A DNA stretch of 45,112 nt from Geobacillus jurassicus NBRC 107829 (GCF_001544315.1 NZ_BCQG01000028.1:1-45112); one strand, 5' to 3'; positions 32,061 to 40,856 are shown, counted from the stretch's first letter. Made by a program: numbers and translations. Notes: a model not told the origin generated them from the sequence alone.

Positions 32061-32976
32061 ACGGCGCGTTCGCTTTATCGAAACGGCGATGAAGCTGTTT
32101 GCGGAAAAAGGATATCACGCCACCTCGATTCAAGATTTGGTCGAGGCGTGGGGCATTTCGAAAGGAGCGTTTTACCACCACTTCGCTTCGAAAGAAGAGT
32201 TGCTCTTGGCGGTGCTCCGCTACTACAGTGAAAAAATGGTGGCCGATTTCATGGCGGATGGCGGGGAAGGGACGGAAAAAGAGCGGTTCACTCGACAGCT
32301 CGCCGCCCATTTCTCCCATATTCGCGAATACAAAGACTTTTTGCGCATGATGATGTCGGAGCAATTGCCGAAAGTCAATCCGGAAGTGGAGCGGTACATG
32401 TTCCGCCAGCACGGCCGCCTTTTTTTATGGTATTGCGCGCGCTTGGCGGAGGTGTATGGGGAGGCGGTGAAGCCGTATGTGTATGATGTCGCCATGATGA
32501 CGAACGGCATGATCCGGCAATATTTGTTTTACTTCTTTTTTCGCGAGGAGGCGTTTGATGCGGACGAGGCGGCCCGTTTTCTCATGCGCCGCATTGATGC
32601 CATTGTCGCCAGCTTTGCGGCTGGCGAGCGTCCGTTGTTGACCGAGGAGGCGCTCGCGCCATGGATGGAACTCGAAGAGCGCGAGCGTGAGCGCCGCCGG
32701 GAGCGGTTGGCTTCGGCGTTTGCGGCCGTCCGGGAGGCCGCCAAAGGGCTCGATCCGAAGCGGGCGAACGATGTGCTTGAGGCCGCGGCGGCGCTTGAGA
32801 AGGAATTGCTTGGGAGCGACGAGCCGCCGCGAGCCTATATGGTCGAAGCGCTGCTGTTGTATTTGCGGCATCAGCAGGCGCCTTCGCTGGCGGATGCCTT
32901 GACCGCTCTCAGCGAAGAAATAGAAAATCATCAACGATTGAATCGATGGGAGAGAGAAACATGGACAAAGCGTTAA
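32053..32976 (+). CDS. TetR/AcrR-family transcriptional repressor (long form)
   Basis: The 307-residue protein begins MDERRVRFIETAMKLFAEKG. The TetR helix-turn-helix is at about residues 24-45: ATSIQDLVEAWGISKGAFYHHF, with the family's KGxFYxHF. The remainder is helical ligand-binding sequence. At 307 residues it is about 100 longer than usual; the extra C-terminal part (about 200-300) is a highly charged helix region (ELEEREREHRR-like, then LDPKRANDVLEAAAALEKEL) that may add dimer contacts. Start ATG 32053 overlaps the small frame before it. Its 3' end overlaps the efflux gene. It should sense a substrate of the pump and bind the TGAC..GTCA sites upstream. Confidence 0.88.
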   Translation: MDERRVRFIETAMKLFAEKGYHATSIQDLVEAWGISKGAFYHHFASKEELLLAVLRYYSEKMVADFMADGGEGTEKERFTRQLAAHFSHIREYKDFLRMMMSEQLPKVNPEVERYMFRQHGRLFLWYCARLAEVYGEAVKPYVYDVAMMTNGMIRQYLFYFFFREEAFDADEAARFLMRRIDAIVASFAAGERPLLTEEALAPWMELEERERERRRERLASAFAAVREAAKGLDPKRANDVLEAAAALEKELLGSDEPPRAYMVEALLLYLRHQQAPSLADALTALSEEIENHQRLNRWERETWTKR

Positions 32977-34577
32977 CGGTGTCAACGTCGACGATCCGCC
33001 ATCGCCCGATGCTCATCGCCGGACTTATCATTGCGATGTTGTTTGCGGCGCTTGATGGAACGATCGTTGGCACGGCGATGCCGCGCATTGTCGGGGAACT
33101 CGGCGGGCTCGGCGTCATGACGTGGCTGACGACGGCATATATGTTGACGTCAACGACTGTTGTGCCGATCGCTGGCAAGCTCGCCGACTTATTGGGCCGT
33201 CGGCTTGTGTATGTGAGCGGGCTTGTCATTTTTATGGCCGGATCGGCGCTGTGCGGCATGGCGAACGATATGACTGAGCTCATCATTTACCGCGGCATTC
33301 AAGGACTAGGCGGCGGGATTATGATGCCGATGGCGATGATTGTCATTGGGGATGTGTTCACCGGCAAAGAGCGGGCGAAATGGCAAGGGGTGTTTGGCGG
33401 CTTGTACGGCCTCGCCTCTGTGCTCGGTCCGCAAATCGGCGGCTTTATCGTCGACCATTTGAACTGGCGCTGGGTGTTTTACATCAACTTGCCGGTGGGA
33501 ATTGTTGCGACGGTGTTGATTGCGATGGGATTAAGCAAATATAAAGCCGAGGGTCCAGTCAAATTTGACCTTGCCGGCATGGCGACGTTGACCGTGGGCG
33601 TCGTCAGCTTGCTTTTGGGGCTGACGTTTGGCGGCGACCGATATCCGTGGGGGTCGTGGCAAATCCTCTCGCTGTTTGCGGCGGCGGCGGTCTTTTTCGT
33701 CTTGTTTGTCTTAGCGGAAAAACGGGCGGAGGAGCCGATCCTCCCGCTTTGGCTGTTTCGCAGCCGGGCGTTTACGCTCTTAAATGCGATCGGCTTTTTC
33801 ATGAGCGTGGGCATGTTTGGCGCGATTATGTTTGTGCCGTTTTTTATGCAAGGCATCATCGGCGTGAGCGCCACCCAATCCGGGACGATTATGACCCCGA
33901 TGATGATCACGATGATTATCGGCAGCATCCTTGGCGGCCGCTTGGTGTACCGGATCGGGGTGAAAACGCAATTGATCGCTGGCATGGCCATTATGGCCGC
34001 GGCGTTTGGCTTGCTTAGCACGATGGATGTCGATACGTCAAAATGGATGGCGACGTTCTATATGATTATTCTGGGGCTTGGCACTGGTTTGGTCATGCCG
34101 ATTTTGACGCTCGCTTTGCAAGAAAGCTTCCCGAAATCAGAGCTTGGCGTTGTCACCTCTTCGAGCCAGTTTTTCCGCTCGATCGGTGGGACGTTCGGCA
34201 TGACAGTGCTCGGCGCCATCATGAACCATCGCTCCAGCACCTTGCTTGATGAAAGGCTTATGCCGAAGCTTGAAGCGCTGCCGGAGCAGGCGAAGGGGCT
34301 TGTCGACCGCTTTGCCGATATGATTCATACCGACCCGCAAGGCTTGTATTCCGTCTTGCTCAGTCCGGACGCGATGGCCAAGATTCCAGCGCCGCTGCGC
34401 GACATGTTCGTGCCGGTGCTGAAGCAGTCGCTTGTCGACTCGCTGCAATCCGTCTTTTTGTTCGGGCTCGTGTTTATCGCGGTGGGCTTGTTGTTGGTGT
34501 TCGGTTTGAAAAGGATCACCTTGTCTGATCGGACCGAGGCGATGAAGCAGTTGAAGCAGGCAGAGGAGAAGGCCTAG
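32961..34577 (+). CDS. MFS multidrug efflux transporter, DHA2 (EmrB/QacA) family
   Basis: The 538-residue protein has 14 predicted membrane helices. DHA2 signatures are LIIAMLFAALDGTIVGTAMP (helix 1, motif D1), LADLLGRRLVYVSGLVIFMAGS (motif A), IYRGIQGLGGGIMMPMAMIV (motif B), and LPVGIVATVL after LNWRWVFYINL. A longer extracellular loop lies before the last helix. Such proteins expel drugs or dyes by proton antiport. Start ATG 32961 follows GGGAGAG and overlaps the regulator gene by 16 nt; an in-frame ATG at 32946 is the alternative. Its substrate is unknown. Confidence 0.9.
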   Translation: MDKALTVSTSTIRHRPMLIAGLIIAMLFAALDGTIVGTAMPRIVGELGGLGVMTWLTTAYMLTSTTVVPIAGKLADLLGRRLVYVSGLVIFMAGSALCGMANDMTELIIYRGIQGLGGGIMMPMAMIVIGDVFTGKERAKWQGVFGGLYGLASVLGPQIGGFIVDHLNWRWVFYINLPVGIVATVLIAMGLSKYKAEGPVKFDLAGMATLTVGVVSLLLGLTFGGDRYPWGSWQILSLFAAAAVFFVLFVLAEKRAEEPILPLWLFRSRAFTLLNAIGFFMSVGMFGAIMFVPFFMQGIIGVSATQSGTIMTPMMITMIIGSILGGRLVYRIGVKTQLIAGMAIMAAAFGLLSTMDVDTSKWMATFYMIILGLGTGLVMPILTLALQESFPKSELGVVTSSSQFFRSIGGTFGMTVLGAIMNHRSSTLLDERLMPKLEALPEQAKGLVDRFADMIHTDPQGLYSVLLSPDAMAKIPAPLRDMFVPVLKQSLVDSLQSVFLFGLVFIAVGLLLVFGLKRITLSDRTEAMKQLKQAEEKA

Positions 34578-34603
34578 CGGCATGCGAATGAAGAAAAGAA
34601 AAC

Positions 34604-34650
34604 GGCGGACCGCGCCTCATTCGCTCAGGCGGCGGGCCGCCTTTCTTTTT
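34604..34650 (+). terminator. Terminator after the MFS gene
   Basis: GGCGG..CGCGCC (34604-34616) pairs with GGCG..CCGCC (34628-34641), with a bulge, followed by TTTCTTTTT. Confidence 0.75.
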
Positions 34651-34663
34651 GGCGGCGACGAAC

Positions 34664-34696
34664 AAAACTCCCCCGGAGCGATGAGGCATCCGGGGG
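34664..34696 (-). terminator. Terminator of the minus-strand DUF779 gene
   Basis: On the minus strand CCCCCGGA (34696-34689) and TCCGGGGG (34677-34670) form an 8-bp stem, then AGTTTTG follows. It lies 117 bases past the DUF779 stop and faces the MFS terminator. Confidence 0.65.
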
Positions 34697-34812
34697 TGAG
34701 GTGCCAATGGAAGCCGGCGGCTCGCTCCGTGCGGCCCATTTCGCCAGGCGGTTTCGCATCGACGTGATGCCCGGCGCATGGCGGTTTCACGGTGACGATC
34801 CGCAATGGCTGG

Positions 34813-35172
34813 TTACGTTGCGCCCGCATCCGCGCTTTGGCCGAAGACGCGCGAGCGGGTGAGAAAGCGGACGCCTTCCGGGCCTTCGAGCGAAAACATG
34901 CCGCCGCGCCCGGGGACGACGTCAATGATGAGCTGCGTATGCTTCCAATATTCGTATTGCGCCTTAGAGATGTAAAACGGGCAGCCGCCGATTTCGCCAA
35001 GCAAAACATCGGAATCGCCGACGATCAACTCGCCGAGCGGGTAGCACATCGGCGAGCTGCCGTCGCAGCAGCCGCCGGATTGGTGGAACATGAGCGGACC
35101 GTATTTCGCCTTTAATTTTTCAATCAATTCTAACGCTGCTTCGGTGGCGATGACTTTCGGTTCATCAGGCAT
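34813..35172 (-). CDS. DUF779 family protein linked to aldehyde dehydrogenase
   Basis: The 119-residue protein starts MPDEPKVIATEAALELIEKL. It has the family signature FHQSGGCCDGSSPMCYPLGE with three cysteines, then GGCPFYISKAQYEYWKHTQL and DVVPGRGGMFSLEGPEGVRFLTRSRVF. DUF779 genes are repeatedly found next to acoD-type aldehyde dehydrogenases; the Cys cluster suggests a metal or redox role that has not been worked out. The start at 35172 is chosen for GAAAGGAGGTG; an ATG 10 codons upstream includes that site. It follows the aldehyde dehydrogenase gene, separated by 206 bases and a strong hairpin. Confidence 0.88.
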   Translation of the reverse strand: MPDEPKVIATEAALELIEKLKAKYGPLMFHQSGGCCDGSSPMCYPLGELIVGDSDVLLGEIGGCPFYISKAQYEYWKHTQLIIDVVPGRGGMFSLEGPEGVRFLTRSRVFGQSADAGAT

Positions 35173-35318
35173 CGGATGCACCTCCTTTCGCATCATGGCC
35201 AAAGACAGGCTCCTAGAGCAGCTCTGCTGGATTCGTCGAATGGAACGGTTGCTGCGTCGTTTTCCATTCCATCATCAAAAGGCGTTTGCGTGGTTTTGGC
35301 GGTGACGGATGCAACAGT

Positions 35319-35354
35319 GGGCAAAAGGCAGCGCGTCGGCGCTGCCTTTTGCCC
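35319..35354. terminator. Long hairpin between aldehyde dehydrogenase and DUF779 genes
   Basis: Perfect 16-bp arms (35319-35334 and 35339-35354) with a GTCG loop. The T run CCTTTTGCCC is inside the stem on both strands. It can end or attenuate transcripts from either side; here it would lower DUF779 expression relative to the dehydrogenase. Confidence 0.7.
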
Positions 35355-35378
35355 GTATGAAGAGCGGGTGGGCCAATG

Positions 35379-36899
35379 TTAGAACAACCCGAGTTTTTTC
35401 GGAGAGTAGCTAACAAGCAAGTTTTTCGTTTGTTGGTAATGGTCGAGCATCATTTTGTGCGTTTCGCGGCCGATGCCGGACATTTTGTAGCCGCCAAACG
35501 CCGCGTGGGCCGGATAGACGTGATAGCAGTTCGTCCAGACGCGGCCGGCTTGGATGCCGCGGCCGAAGCGGTACGCGGTGTTGATGTCGCGCGTCCAGAC
35601 GCCGGCGCCAAGGCCGTACAGCGTTTCATTGGCGATTGAAAGCGCTTCGTCGTGATCTTTAAACGTCGTGACCGCGAGCACTGGGCCGAAAATTTCTTCT
35701 TGGAAAATGCGCATTTTGTTATGCCCTTTGAAAACGGTCGGCTTGACGTAATAGCCGCCGGCGAGTTCCCCTTCAAGCATGTTCCGCTCGCCGCCGATCA
35801 AGAGCTCAGCGCCTTCTTGTTTGCCGATATCAATATATGACAAAATTTTCTCGAGCTGTTCGGAGGAGGCTTGGGCGCCGATCATCGTTTCCGTATCGAG
35901 CGGATTGCCTTGCTTGATTTGCTTGACGCGCTCAAGCGCCCGTTCCATAAAGGCGTCGTAAATCGACTCATGGATGAGGGCGCGCGACGGGCATGTGCAC
36001 ACTTCGCCTTGGTTTAAGGCGAACATCGTAAAGCCTTCGAGCGCTTTATCGAGAAACTCGTCGTCTTTGTCCATCACATCAGCGAAGAAAATGTTCGGGG
36101 ACTTGCCGCCAAGCTCCAAGGTGACCGGCACGATGTTTTGCGAGGCGTACTGCATGATGAGCCGTCCGGTCGTCGTTTCACCGGTGAACGCCACTTTCGC
36201 CACGCGCGGGTTCGAGGCGAGCGGCTTGCCGGCTTCTAAGCCAAAGCCGTTGACGATGTTGACGACGCCAGGTGGAAGCAAATCCTCGATGAGTTCGATG
36301 AGAACGAGGATCGACGTCGGCGTTTGCTCCGCCGGTTTCAAGACGACGCAGTTGCCGGCCGCGAGCGCTGGAGCGAGTTTCCAGGCCGCCATTAAAATCG
36401 GGAAGTTCCACGGGATGATTTGCCCGACGACGCCGAGCGGTTCTTTGAAATGATAGGCGACCGTGTCGTGATCGATTTCCGAAATCGTGCCTTCTTGCGC
36501 GCGAATGCAGCTGGCGAAGTAGCGGAAATGGTCGATGGCAAGCGGGATGTCAGCCGCCAACGTTTCGCGGATCGGCTTGCCGTTTTCCCATGTTTCCGCA
36601 ACGGCCAGCATTTCCAAGTTTTCTTCCATCCGATCGGCGATTTTGTTCAGCAAACGGGCGCGCTCCGCTGGAGACGTGCGTCCCCATGCGTCTTTTGCCG
36701 CATGGGCGGCGTCAAGCGCCAGTTCGATGTCCGCCGCTTTTGAGCGCGGCACTTCGCAATACGGCTGCCCGGTGATCGGCGTAATGTTTTCAAAATACTC
36801 GCCGTCAACCGGCGGCACCCATTTGCCGCCAATGAAGTTTTCGTAGCGCTTTTTGAACGTGACAAGCGCGCCTGGCTGGCCTGGTTGTGCGTAGATCAT
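35379..36899 (-). CDS. NAD-dependent aldehyde dehydrogenase, AcoD/acetaldehyde type
   Basis: The 506-residue protein starts [20 protein letters not shown]. It has the NAD-site [20 protein letters not shown] (163-182), the Glu262 of [13 protein letters not shown], and catalytic Cys301 in [11 protein letters not shown]. The EVCTCPSR form and the [22 protein letters not shown]-terminus are those of acetaldehyde dehydrogenase II/AcoD. It oxidises acetaldehyde or similar aldehydes to acids in the cytoplasm. Start ATG 36899 follows GGGGGAGGAA. The upstream region has a promoter with consensus -35, an inverted repeat and a cre site, so carbon catabolite repression is likely. Confidence 0.92.
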   Translation of the reverse strand: MIYAQPGQPGALVTFKKRYENFIGGKWVPPVDGEYFENITPITGQPYCEVPRSKAADIELALDAAHAAKDAWGRTSPAERARLLNKIADRMEENLEMLAVAETWENGKPIRETLAADIPLAIDHFRYFASCIRAQEGTISEIDHDTVAYHFKEPLGVVGQIIPWNFPILMAAWKLAPALAAGNCVVLKPAEQTPTSILVLIELIEDLLPPGVVNIVNGFGLEAGKPLASNPRVAKVAFTGETTTGRLIMQYASQNIVPVTLELGGKSPNIFFADVMDKDDEFLDKALEGFTMFALNQGEVCTCPSRALIHESIYDAFMERALERVKQIKQGNPLDTETMIGAQASSEQLEKILSYIDIGKQEGAELLIGGERNMLEGELAGGYYVKPTVFKGHNKMRIFQEEIFGPVLAVTTFKDHDEALSIANETLYGLGAGVWTRDINTAYRFGRGIQAGRVWTNCYHVYPAHAAFGGYKMSGIGRETHKMMLDHYQQTKNLLVSYSPKKLGLF

Positions 36900-36929
36900 T
36901 TCTCCCCGATTCCTCCCCCATTTTGATTT

Positions 36930-37008
36930 TGAATCCGCTTACAATGGAAAGAATATTAGAAAAATTCCTTCCAATGATTACATTAGCATGGCTAGACAAT
37001 ATTGTCAA
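36930..37008 (-). promoter_or_regulatory. Aldehyde dehydrogenase promoter, inverted repeat and cre site
   Basis: On the minus strand a consensus TTGACA (37008-37003), 17 bp and an extended -10 TGCTAATGT (core 36985-36980) precede the gene. An inverted repeat with 13-nt arms and two mismatches (36942-36976) lies in the early transcribed region. TGTAAGCGGATTCA (36943-36930) matches the cre consensus at 13 of 14 positions, downstream of the start, where CcpA would act as a roadblock. Confidence 0.6.
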
Positions 37009-37382
37009 ACAGGAAATGTTGCTGTAGCAGAAACCGTCCAAAAACAAGGTGTTTTTGCCGGGAAGCCATCCGGCGCCCGCGCGCGCCGCCTTCACGCTTT
37101 GAACGCCGCCATATGAGCGTCTTCGAAACGCTGGAACGCGCGGCCGCCTGCCCTTACGCGTTTTTGACCGCCGCGGCCAGTTTTTCTGATTGTTCGCGCC
37201 AAGTCCTGCCCGCGGGCTTCACGTGCCCCGGCATGCGCCCGCATACATATACAGCCAATGGGGCGAGGGCAAGTTCCTGAGCCGGTTCGCATGCACATGG
37301 CCAACCGGCTGATTTCGAGCCGCACGCGTCAGCGCCAATCCGGTTGACTTCAAATTCTCTGCCGATGCTCACGCGCACGCCA
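37009..37382. other. GC-rich intergenic stretch, possible gene remnant
   Basis: No gene with a ribosome site is seen. A minus-strand frame ending near 37154 closes with GRMPGHVKPAGRTWREQSEK, which looks like the C-terminus of a protein, but no matching upstream part follows in frame. It may be decayed coding sequence. The family was not recognised. Confidence 0.3.
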
Positions 37383-37946
37383 TCAGTCGACCTCAAGCCC
37401 TTCAATCCAGCGGCTCGCGTAGACGCTGCAAAGATGATGGAACACTTCGATCGCCTCGTTCGGATCGGCGGCGAAAAAGGCACTCGCTGCCGCTTCGTTT
37501 TCTTCGCGGACGAACTCGAGCAAAAAATCGGTGGCGATCCGGTTGAACAAAAGAAGCGCGCCGTAGGAGCGCTCAAGGCGGCGTTTCCGCTCAGCCGGGT
37601 CGTCGATGGACAAAAATGGGCGTTCATAGCGGGCGACAAGCTCCGCCAGCCGGCGGTGGATCGCGCGCTGGGCGTCAGCGAGCATTGCCTCGATCGTGCT
37701 TGGCGACAAAAACGTTTGCTCGCGAAGCATATAGCCCCAAATTTGCTTTAGCGCATGGGCTGATTCGCTTGCAAAGGCGATGTTGCTGAGCAGATCGGCA
37801 GCGTATTGTTTGTCGTCACCGGCTTGAATGCGCAGCTTCATAATGATTTCAAGCACGTCGGAATGAATTTTTTCTTTCCGCCATGATTTTGTCAGCTCAT
37901 AAAGCAAGATGGAAAGCGAGCGGGCGGCTTCTTCTTTTGTCATCAT
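37383..37946 (-). CDS. Hypothetical helical protein, unknown family
   Basis: The 187-residue protein starts MMTKEEAARSLSILLYELTK and is helical throughout: LRIQAGDDKQYAADLLSNIAF, IEAMLADAQRAIHRRLAELVARYERPFL, SYGALLLFNRIATDFLLEFV. It has no Cys clusters, signal peptide or membrane helix. The start at 37946 is chosen because AAAGGA lies 8 nt upstream; ATG 37943 is equally possible. Codon use agrees with the neighbours, so it appears to be a native gene. I do not recognise a family; a small cytoplasmic helical-bundle protein is all that can be said. Confidence 0.6.
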   Translation of the reverse strand: MMTKEEAARSLSILLYELTKSWRKEKIHSDVLEIIMKLRIQAGDDKQYAADLLSNIAFASESAHALKQIWGYMLREQTFLSPSTIEAMLADAQRAIHRRLAELVARYERPFLSIDDPAERKRRLERSYGALLLFNRIATDFLLEFVREENEAAASAFFAADPNEAIEVFHHLCSVYASRWIEGLEVD

Positions 37947-38010
37947 CAGCCAGTCCTTTCCTAGCAAAGTCGTTCCCTTTCATTGTACCATGACGGCTGT
38001 CTATTTGAAC

Positions 38011-38165
38011 GCTCTCCCACTTACGCAAACGCTGAGAGGTGAGAGATTCTTGGGAACACCTGCCCCACGGCAGGTTGTTGACCAAGCCATCCCCATGCGT
38101 CCCACGGTTCTGCTGTTCTCACTTGCGCTGATCGCGTGGAAGTGGGGGTCTTCTCGGTTAGAGAT
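38011..38165 (-). mobile_element. Second IS200/IS605-type remnant, inverted relative to the first
   Basis: Read on the minus strand, the block from about 38160 to 38011 has a CCCCCACTTC left hairpin region (38148-38139). Next comes GAACCGTGGGACGCATGG and onward (38110-38077), matching 29 of 34 bases of 30586-30619, then a palindrome CCTGCC/GGCAGG and a right end GCGTTTGCGTAAGTGGGAG. The order of parts is the same as in the 30,460-30,693 element. No transposase frame. Flanks to 38444 contain no gene. It is a diverged copy of the same family, probably the 3' end of a tnpB element. Confidence 0.55.
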
Positions 38166-38444
38166 GATAAATACAAGCAGGAACGTTTTGCATAGCGTTG
38201 GTCCAAAAGCGTGTCATCTATTTTTTTCTCTTCGGAGGTAAGCCAAGGCGTGAAACCAATCGCTTTACAGACGTGCATGGGCCTAAAAGCGGTGTTGTTC
38301 GCTCTCTCGATGGTCGAAAAAATGTGGCAGTTTATGTTTCGATTGCTGAATGACAGGAGTTGACGTATGATGGAGGCAAAGACGATCGAAACGATGGAGG
38401 CGGGGCGGCATATGCTTGAAGAGAAAAAAGAAAGGGGAGAGAAG

Positions 38445-38879
38445 ATGAAACCGGTGCGTTTGCGCGGCCATCATTTGCTTTGTGTGCATGGATTTCGCGG
38501 CATGGGCTACAGCCCGTCGTTTGTTGAAAAAATGTGGGAGATCGTGGCTCGCATTCGCGATGAAAACGACGATTTTCCGATTGAAGTCGTCGCGGCGCTC
38601 GACGAGGCGTGCCTCGCCTGTCCACACCATGGGGAAACGGCGTGTGAAGCCGGCCCGGATTCCGATGCCCATGTCCGCTCGCTTGATGGGAACGTTATTC
38701 GCCATTTAGGATTGGAACCGGGCACCGTATATTGGAAGTCTGAACTGATCCGGCGGACGGCGGAACGGGTCAAGCCGGACGATTTGGATGAATTGTGCCG
38801 CCACTGTTCGTGGCTGCCATACGGCGTCTGCAAAGAAGGGATCGCCAACGTCCGCCGCGGCAATGTGGCGCAAACGTGA
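38445..38879 (+). CDS. DUF1284 family protein, probable metal or Fe-S binding
   Basis: The 144-residue protein starts MKPVRLRGHHLLCVHGFRGM, the family's LRGHHLLCxxGFxGxGY signature. It carries further cysteines in CLACPHHGETACE and LCRHCSWLPYGVCKEG, which together could hold an Fe-S cluster or zinc. The function is not known. ATG 38445 is chosen because family members begin here and AAAGGGGAGAG precedes it. An upstream in-frame ATG at 38367 with its own AGGAG would add 26 charged residues and cannot be excluded. Confidence 0.8.
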   Translation: MKPVRLRGHHLLCVHGFRGMGYSPSFVEKMWEIVARIRDENDDFPIEVVAALDEACLACPHHGETACEAGPDSDAHVRSLDGNVIRHLGLEPGTVYWKSELIRRTAERVKPDDLDELCRHCSWLPYGVCKEGIANVRRGNVAQT

Positions 38880-39079
38880 GGGGGCGGACGTTTTCGGAAT
38901 CAAGAGAGGCTTGGAAGAAAGAAGCCACCCTTTCACATCGCCTGTCCGTAAGGTTGGAGAAGCCTGTTGCAGCGCCGTCTTTTCATTGGCGAAACATGGC
39001 GCCATCTGTCTTGAAGGAAGCCATTGCGGGCGCTGGCGGCGGTTTCGGCCATTCGCGGAAATTTCTAAAAAATGAATGA

Positions 39080-39107
39080 TTTCAAGAACGGAAAAATGTG
39101 ATATGAT
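39080..39107 (+). promoter_or_regulatory. Promoter of the aspartokinase gene
   Basis: TTTCAA (39080-39085), 16 bp, and TATGAT (39102-39107) preceded by TGA, an extended -10. The leader of about 35 nt is too short for a lysine riboswitch, and none is seen upstream. Confidence 0.5.
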
Positions 39108-39147
39108 AAACAATTATAGAGACTTTCGACAGAAAGGGTCATGGAAG

Positions 39148-40524
39148 ATGAAAGTAGCCAAATTCGGTGGAAGTTCGGTGGCGAGCGCCGCGCAATTCCG
39201 CAAAGTGGCCGACATCATCCGCTCGGATATCGAGCGCCGCATCGTCGTCGTATCGGCGCCAGGGAAACGGTACAAAGACGACGTGAAAGTGACCGATATG
39301 CTCATCCGGCTGGCGGAACAAGTCATCGCCGGGGAGTCTTATGAGGAAACGATGGAAGCGATCGTAAAGCGGTACGCTGACATCGCCAATGAGCTGGAGT
39401 TGGAAGCTGACAGCTTTTTGGCCGAGCTCATTGATGACTTGCAGTCGAAAATCAGCGCCTATCGAAGCGAGCCGCCTCGGCTGTTTGACGCCATTAAAGC
39501 GAGCGGCGAAGACCATAATGCAAGGCTTATGGCGCTCTATTTGCAAGATTGTGTGCTCGAGGCGAGCTACGTCAGCCCGCTCGAAGCCGGCATCATCGTC
39601 ACCGATGAGCCGGGCAACGCCCAAGTGCTTCCGGAGTCGTACGACAAGCTGAAGCAGCTGCGCGAACGGCGCGGCGTTTTGGTCATCCCGGGCTTTTTTG
39701 GTTATTCCCGATCCGGCCATATCGTCACGTTCCCGCGCGGCGGGTCGGATATCACGGGCTCGATCGTCGCCGCCGGCGTCAAAGCAGACGTGTACGAAAA
39801 CTTTACCGACGTCGATTCGATTTATTGTGTCAACCCGTCGATCGTCGCCGATGCCCGCAAGCTGAAAGAAATCACGTACCGCGAGATGCGCGAGCTGTCG
39901 TATTCCGGATTTTCCGTCTTTCATGACGAGGCGCTCGAGCCGGTCTACCGCGCCGGCATTCCGGTTTGCGTGAAAAACACGAACAACCCGGCCGCTCCAG
40001 GGACGTGGATCGTCGCCAAGCGCAACCATATCGACGAACCGGTCGCCGGCATCGCGAGCGACACCGGCTTTTGCAGCATCAACATCAGCAAATACTTAAT
40101 GAACCGCGAGATTGGCTTTGGCCGGCGCGTGCTGCAAATTTTAGAAGATGAAGGCATCTCCTACGAACATACGCCGTCGGGCATCGACAACATGTCGATC
40201 ATTTTGCGCGCGAATCAGCTGTCGGATGGAAAAGATGAGCGCATCCTCGCCCGCATCCGCGAGGAGCTGGCGGTCGATGAGGTGACGATTGAGTACGGCT
40301 TGGCGCTCATTATGGTCGTCGGCGAAGGGATGGAAAAAACGATCGGGATGGCGGCGAAAGCCACCACCGCGCTCGCCAACGCCAACATCAACCTAGAGAT
40401 GATCAACCAAGGTTCATCTGAAGTGAGCATGATGTTCGGCGTGAAGGAAGAAGTCGTCAACGAGGCGGTTCGCGCCTTGTACAACGCCTACTTCCAGCAA
40501 GCTGCTGTCAGCCAGCCGTCATAA
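39148..40524 (+). CDS. Aspartate kinase (aspartokinase III type)
   Basis: The 458-residue enzyme phosphorylates L-aspartate, the first step to lysine, threonine, methionine and diaminopimelate. It starts MKVAKFGGSSVASAAQFRKV (nucleotide-binding KFGGSS). It has the kinase domain with FPRGGSDITGSIVAAGVKAD and ENFTDVDSIYCVNP. Two C-terminal ACT domains follow (about 310-455): ISKYLMNREIGFGRRVLQILED, and LIMVVGEGMEKTIGMAAKATTALANANINLEMI with the regulatory SSEVSMMFGV. This monomer type without internal restart is like B. subtilis ThrD (YclM). Start ATG 39148 with AAAGGG about 10 nt upstream. It is monocistronic with a terminator after it. Confidence 0.93.
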   Translation: MKVAKFGGSSVASAAQFRKVADIIRSDIERRIVVVSAPGKRYKDDVKVTDMLIRLAEQVIAGESYEETMEAIVKRYADIANELELEADSFLAELIDDLQSKISAYRSEPPRLFDAIKASGEDHNARLMALYLQDCVLEASYVSPLEAGIIVTDEPGNAQVLPESYDKLKQLRERRGVLVIPGFFGYSRSGHIVTFPRGGSDITGSIVAAGVKADVYENFTDVDSIYCVNPSIVADARKLKEITYREMRELSYSGFSVFHDEALEPVYRAGIPVCVKNTNNPAAPGTWIVAKRNHIDEPVAGIASDTGFCSINISKYLMNREIGFGRRVLQILEDEGISYEHTPSGIDNMSIILRANQLSDGKDERILARIREELAVDEVTIEYGLALIMVVGEGMEKTIGMAAKATTALANANINLEMINQGSSEVSMMFGVKEEVVNEAVRALYNAYFQQAAVSQPS

Positions 40525-40620
40525 CGCGGAACAGTGGCTGTCTCAAAAGGTGGTTCTTTGTTCAACATAGAGCAACATATCGTGTTCCCGCAGTTGTTTT
40601 CTGCGTATATATGGCAATCA

Positions 40621-40659
40621 AAGAAGGTGTCCCGACTTTTTTGGGACACCTTCTTTTCG
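40621..40659 (+). terminator. Terminator after the aspartokinase gene
   Basis: Perfect 13-bp arms (40621-40633 and 40643-40655) with a 9-nt T-rich loop, followed by TTC; the last stem bases and tail are T-rich. Confidence 0.88.
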
Positions 40660-40715
40660 TGATGGCGCCGCAGATCGGGCTTCTTCTTTTTTCTCCGCCA
40701 TAGGTGGGCGTACAT

Positions 40716-40856
40716 CTCACATTTCGCACCCTGAATAAAAATTCAAAATAAGCCTGATTTGAGCGAATAAAAATTAGTTGTTTGTATAAAAATTTATTTT
40801 TATGCGAATATTTGGGTTATTTTTTTGTATATTATGCAAAGGTTGCGAAATATGAG
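40716..40856. repeat. Inverted pair of a CTCAYATTTCGCAMCC motif around an AT-rich block
   Basis: CTCACATTTCGCACCCT at 40716-40732 and, on the minus strand, CTCATATTTCGCAACCTT at 40856-40839 are near-identical in inverted orientation, enclosing about 106 AT-rich bases. The right copy is identical over 18 bases to 12841-12858, where a glyoxalase-type gene is cut. The motif may be the tip of a mobile element or a protein site; I do not recognise it. Confidence 0.55.
40732..40806. promoter_or_regulatory. Three ArgR/AhrC-box-like sites
   Basis: TGAATAAAAATTCA (40732-40745) is a perfect match to the Bacillus ARG-box core TGAATAWWWATTCA. CGAATAAAAATTAG follows at 40764-40777, and CGCATAAAAATAAA on the minus strand at 40806-40793. 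Spacings of about 30 bp put them on one helix face, as in arginine-regulated operators. They sit 120-195 bases before the surface-protein gene. No arginine gene is in the window. The match is visible; the regulation is inferred. Confidence 0.4.

Noticed and set aside
38021-38278. An 85-codon minus-strand frame that might be a TnpB C-terminus
   Set aside because: It lacks the RuvC and zinc-ribbon motifs of TnpB; only the DNA/RNA-level similarity to the other element is convincing.
38880-39147. Lysine riboswitch upstream of the aspartokinase gene
   Set aside because: The promoter lies only about 40 bases before the start codon and no riboswitch-like stems or terminator are present in the leader.
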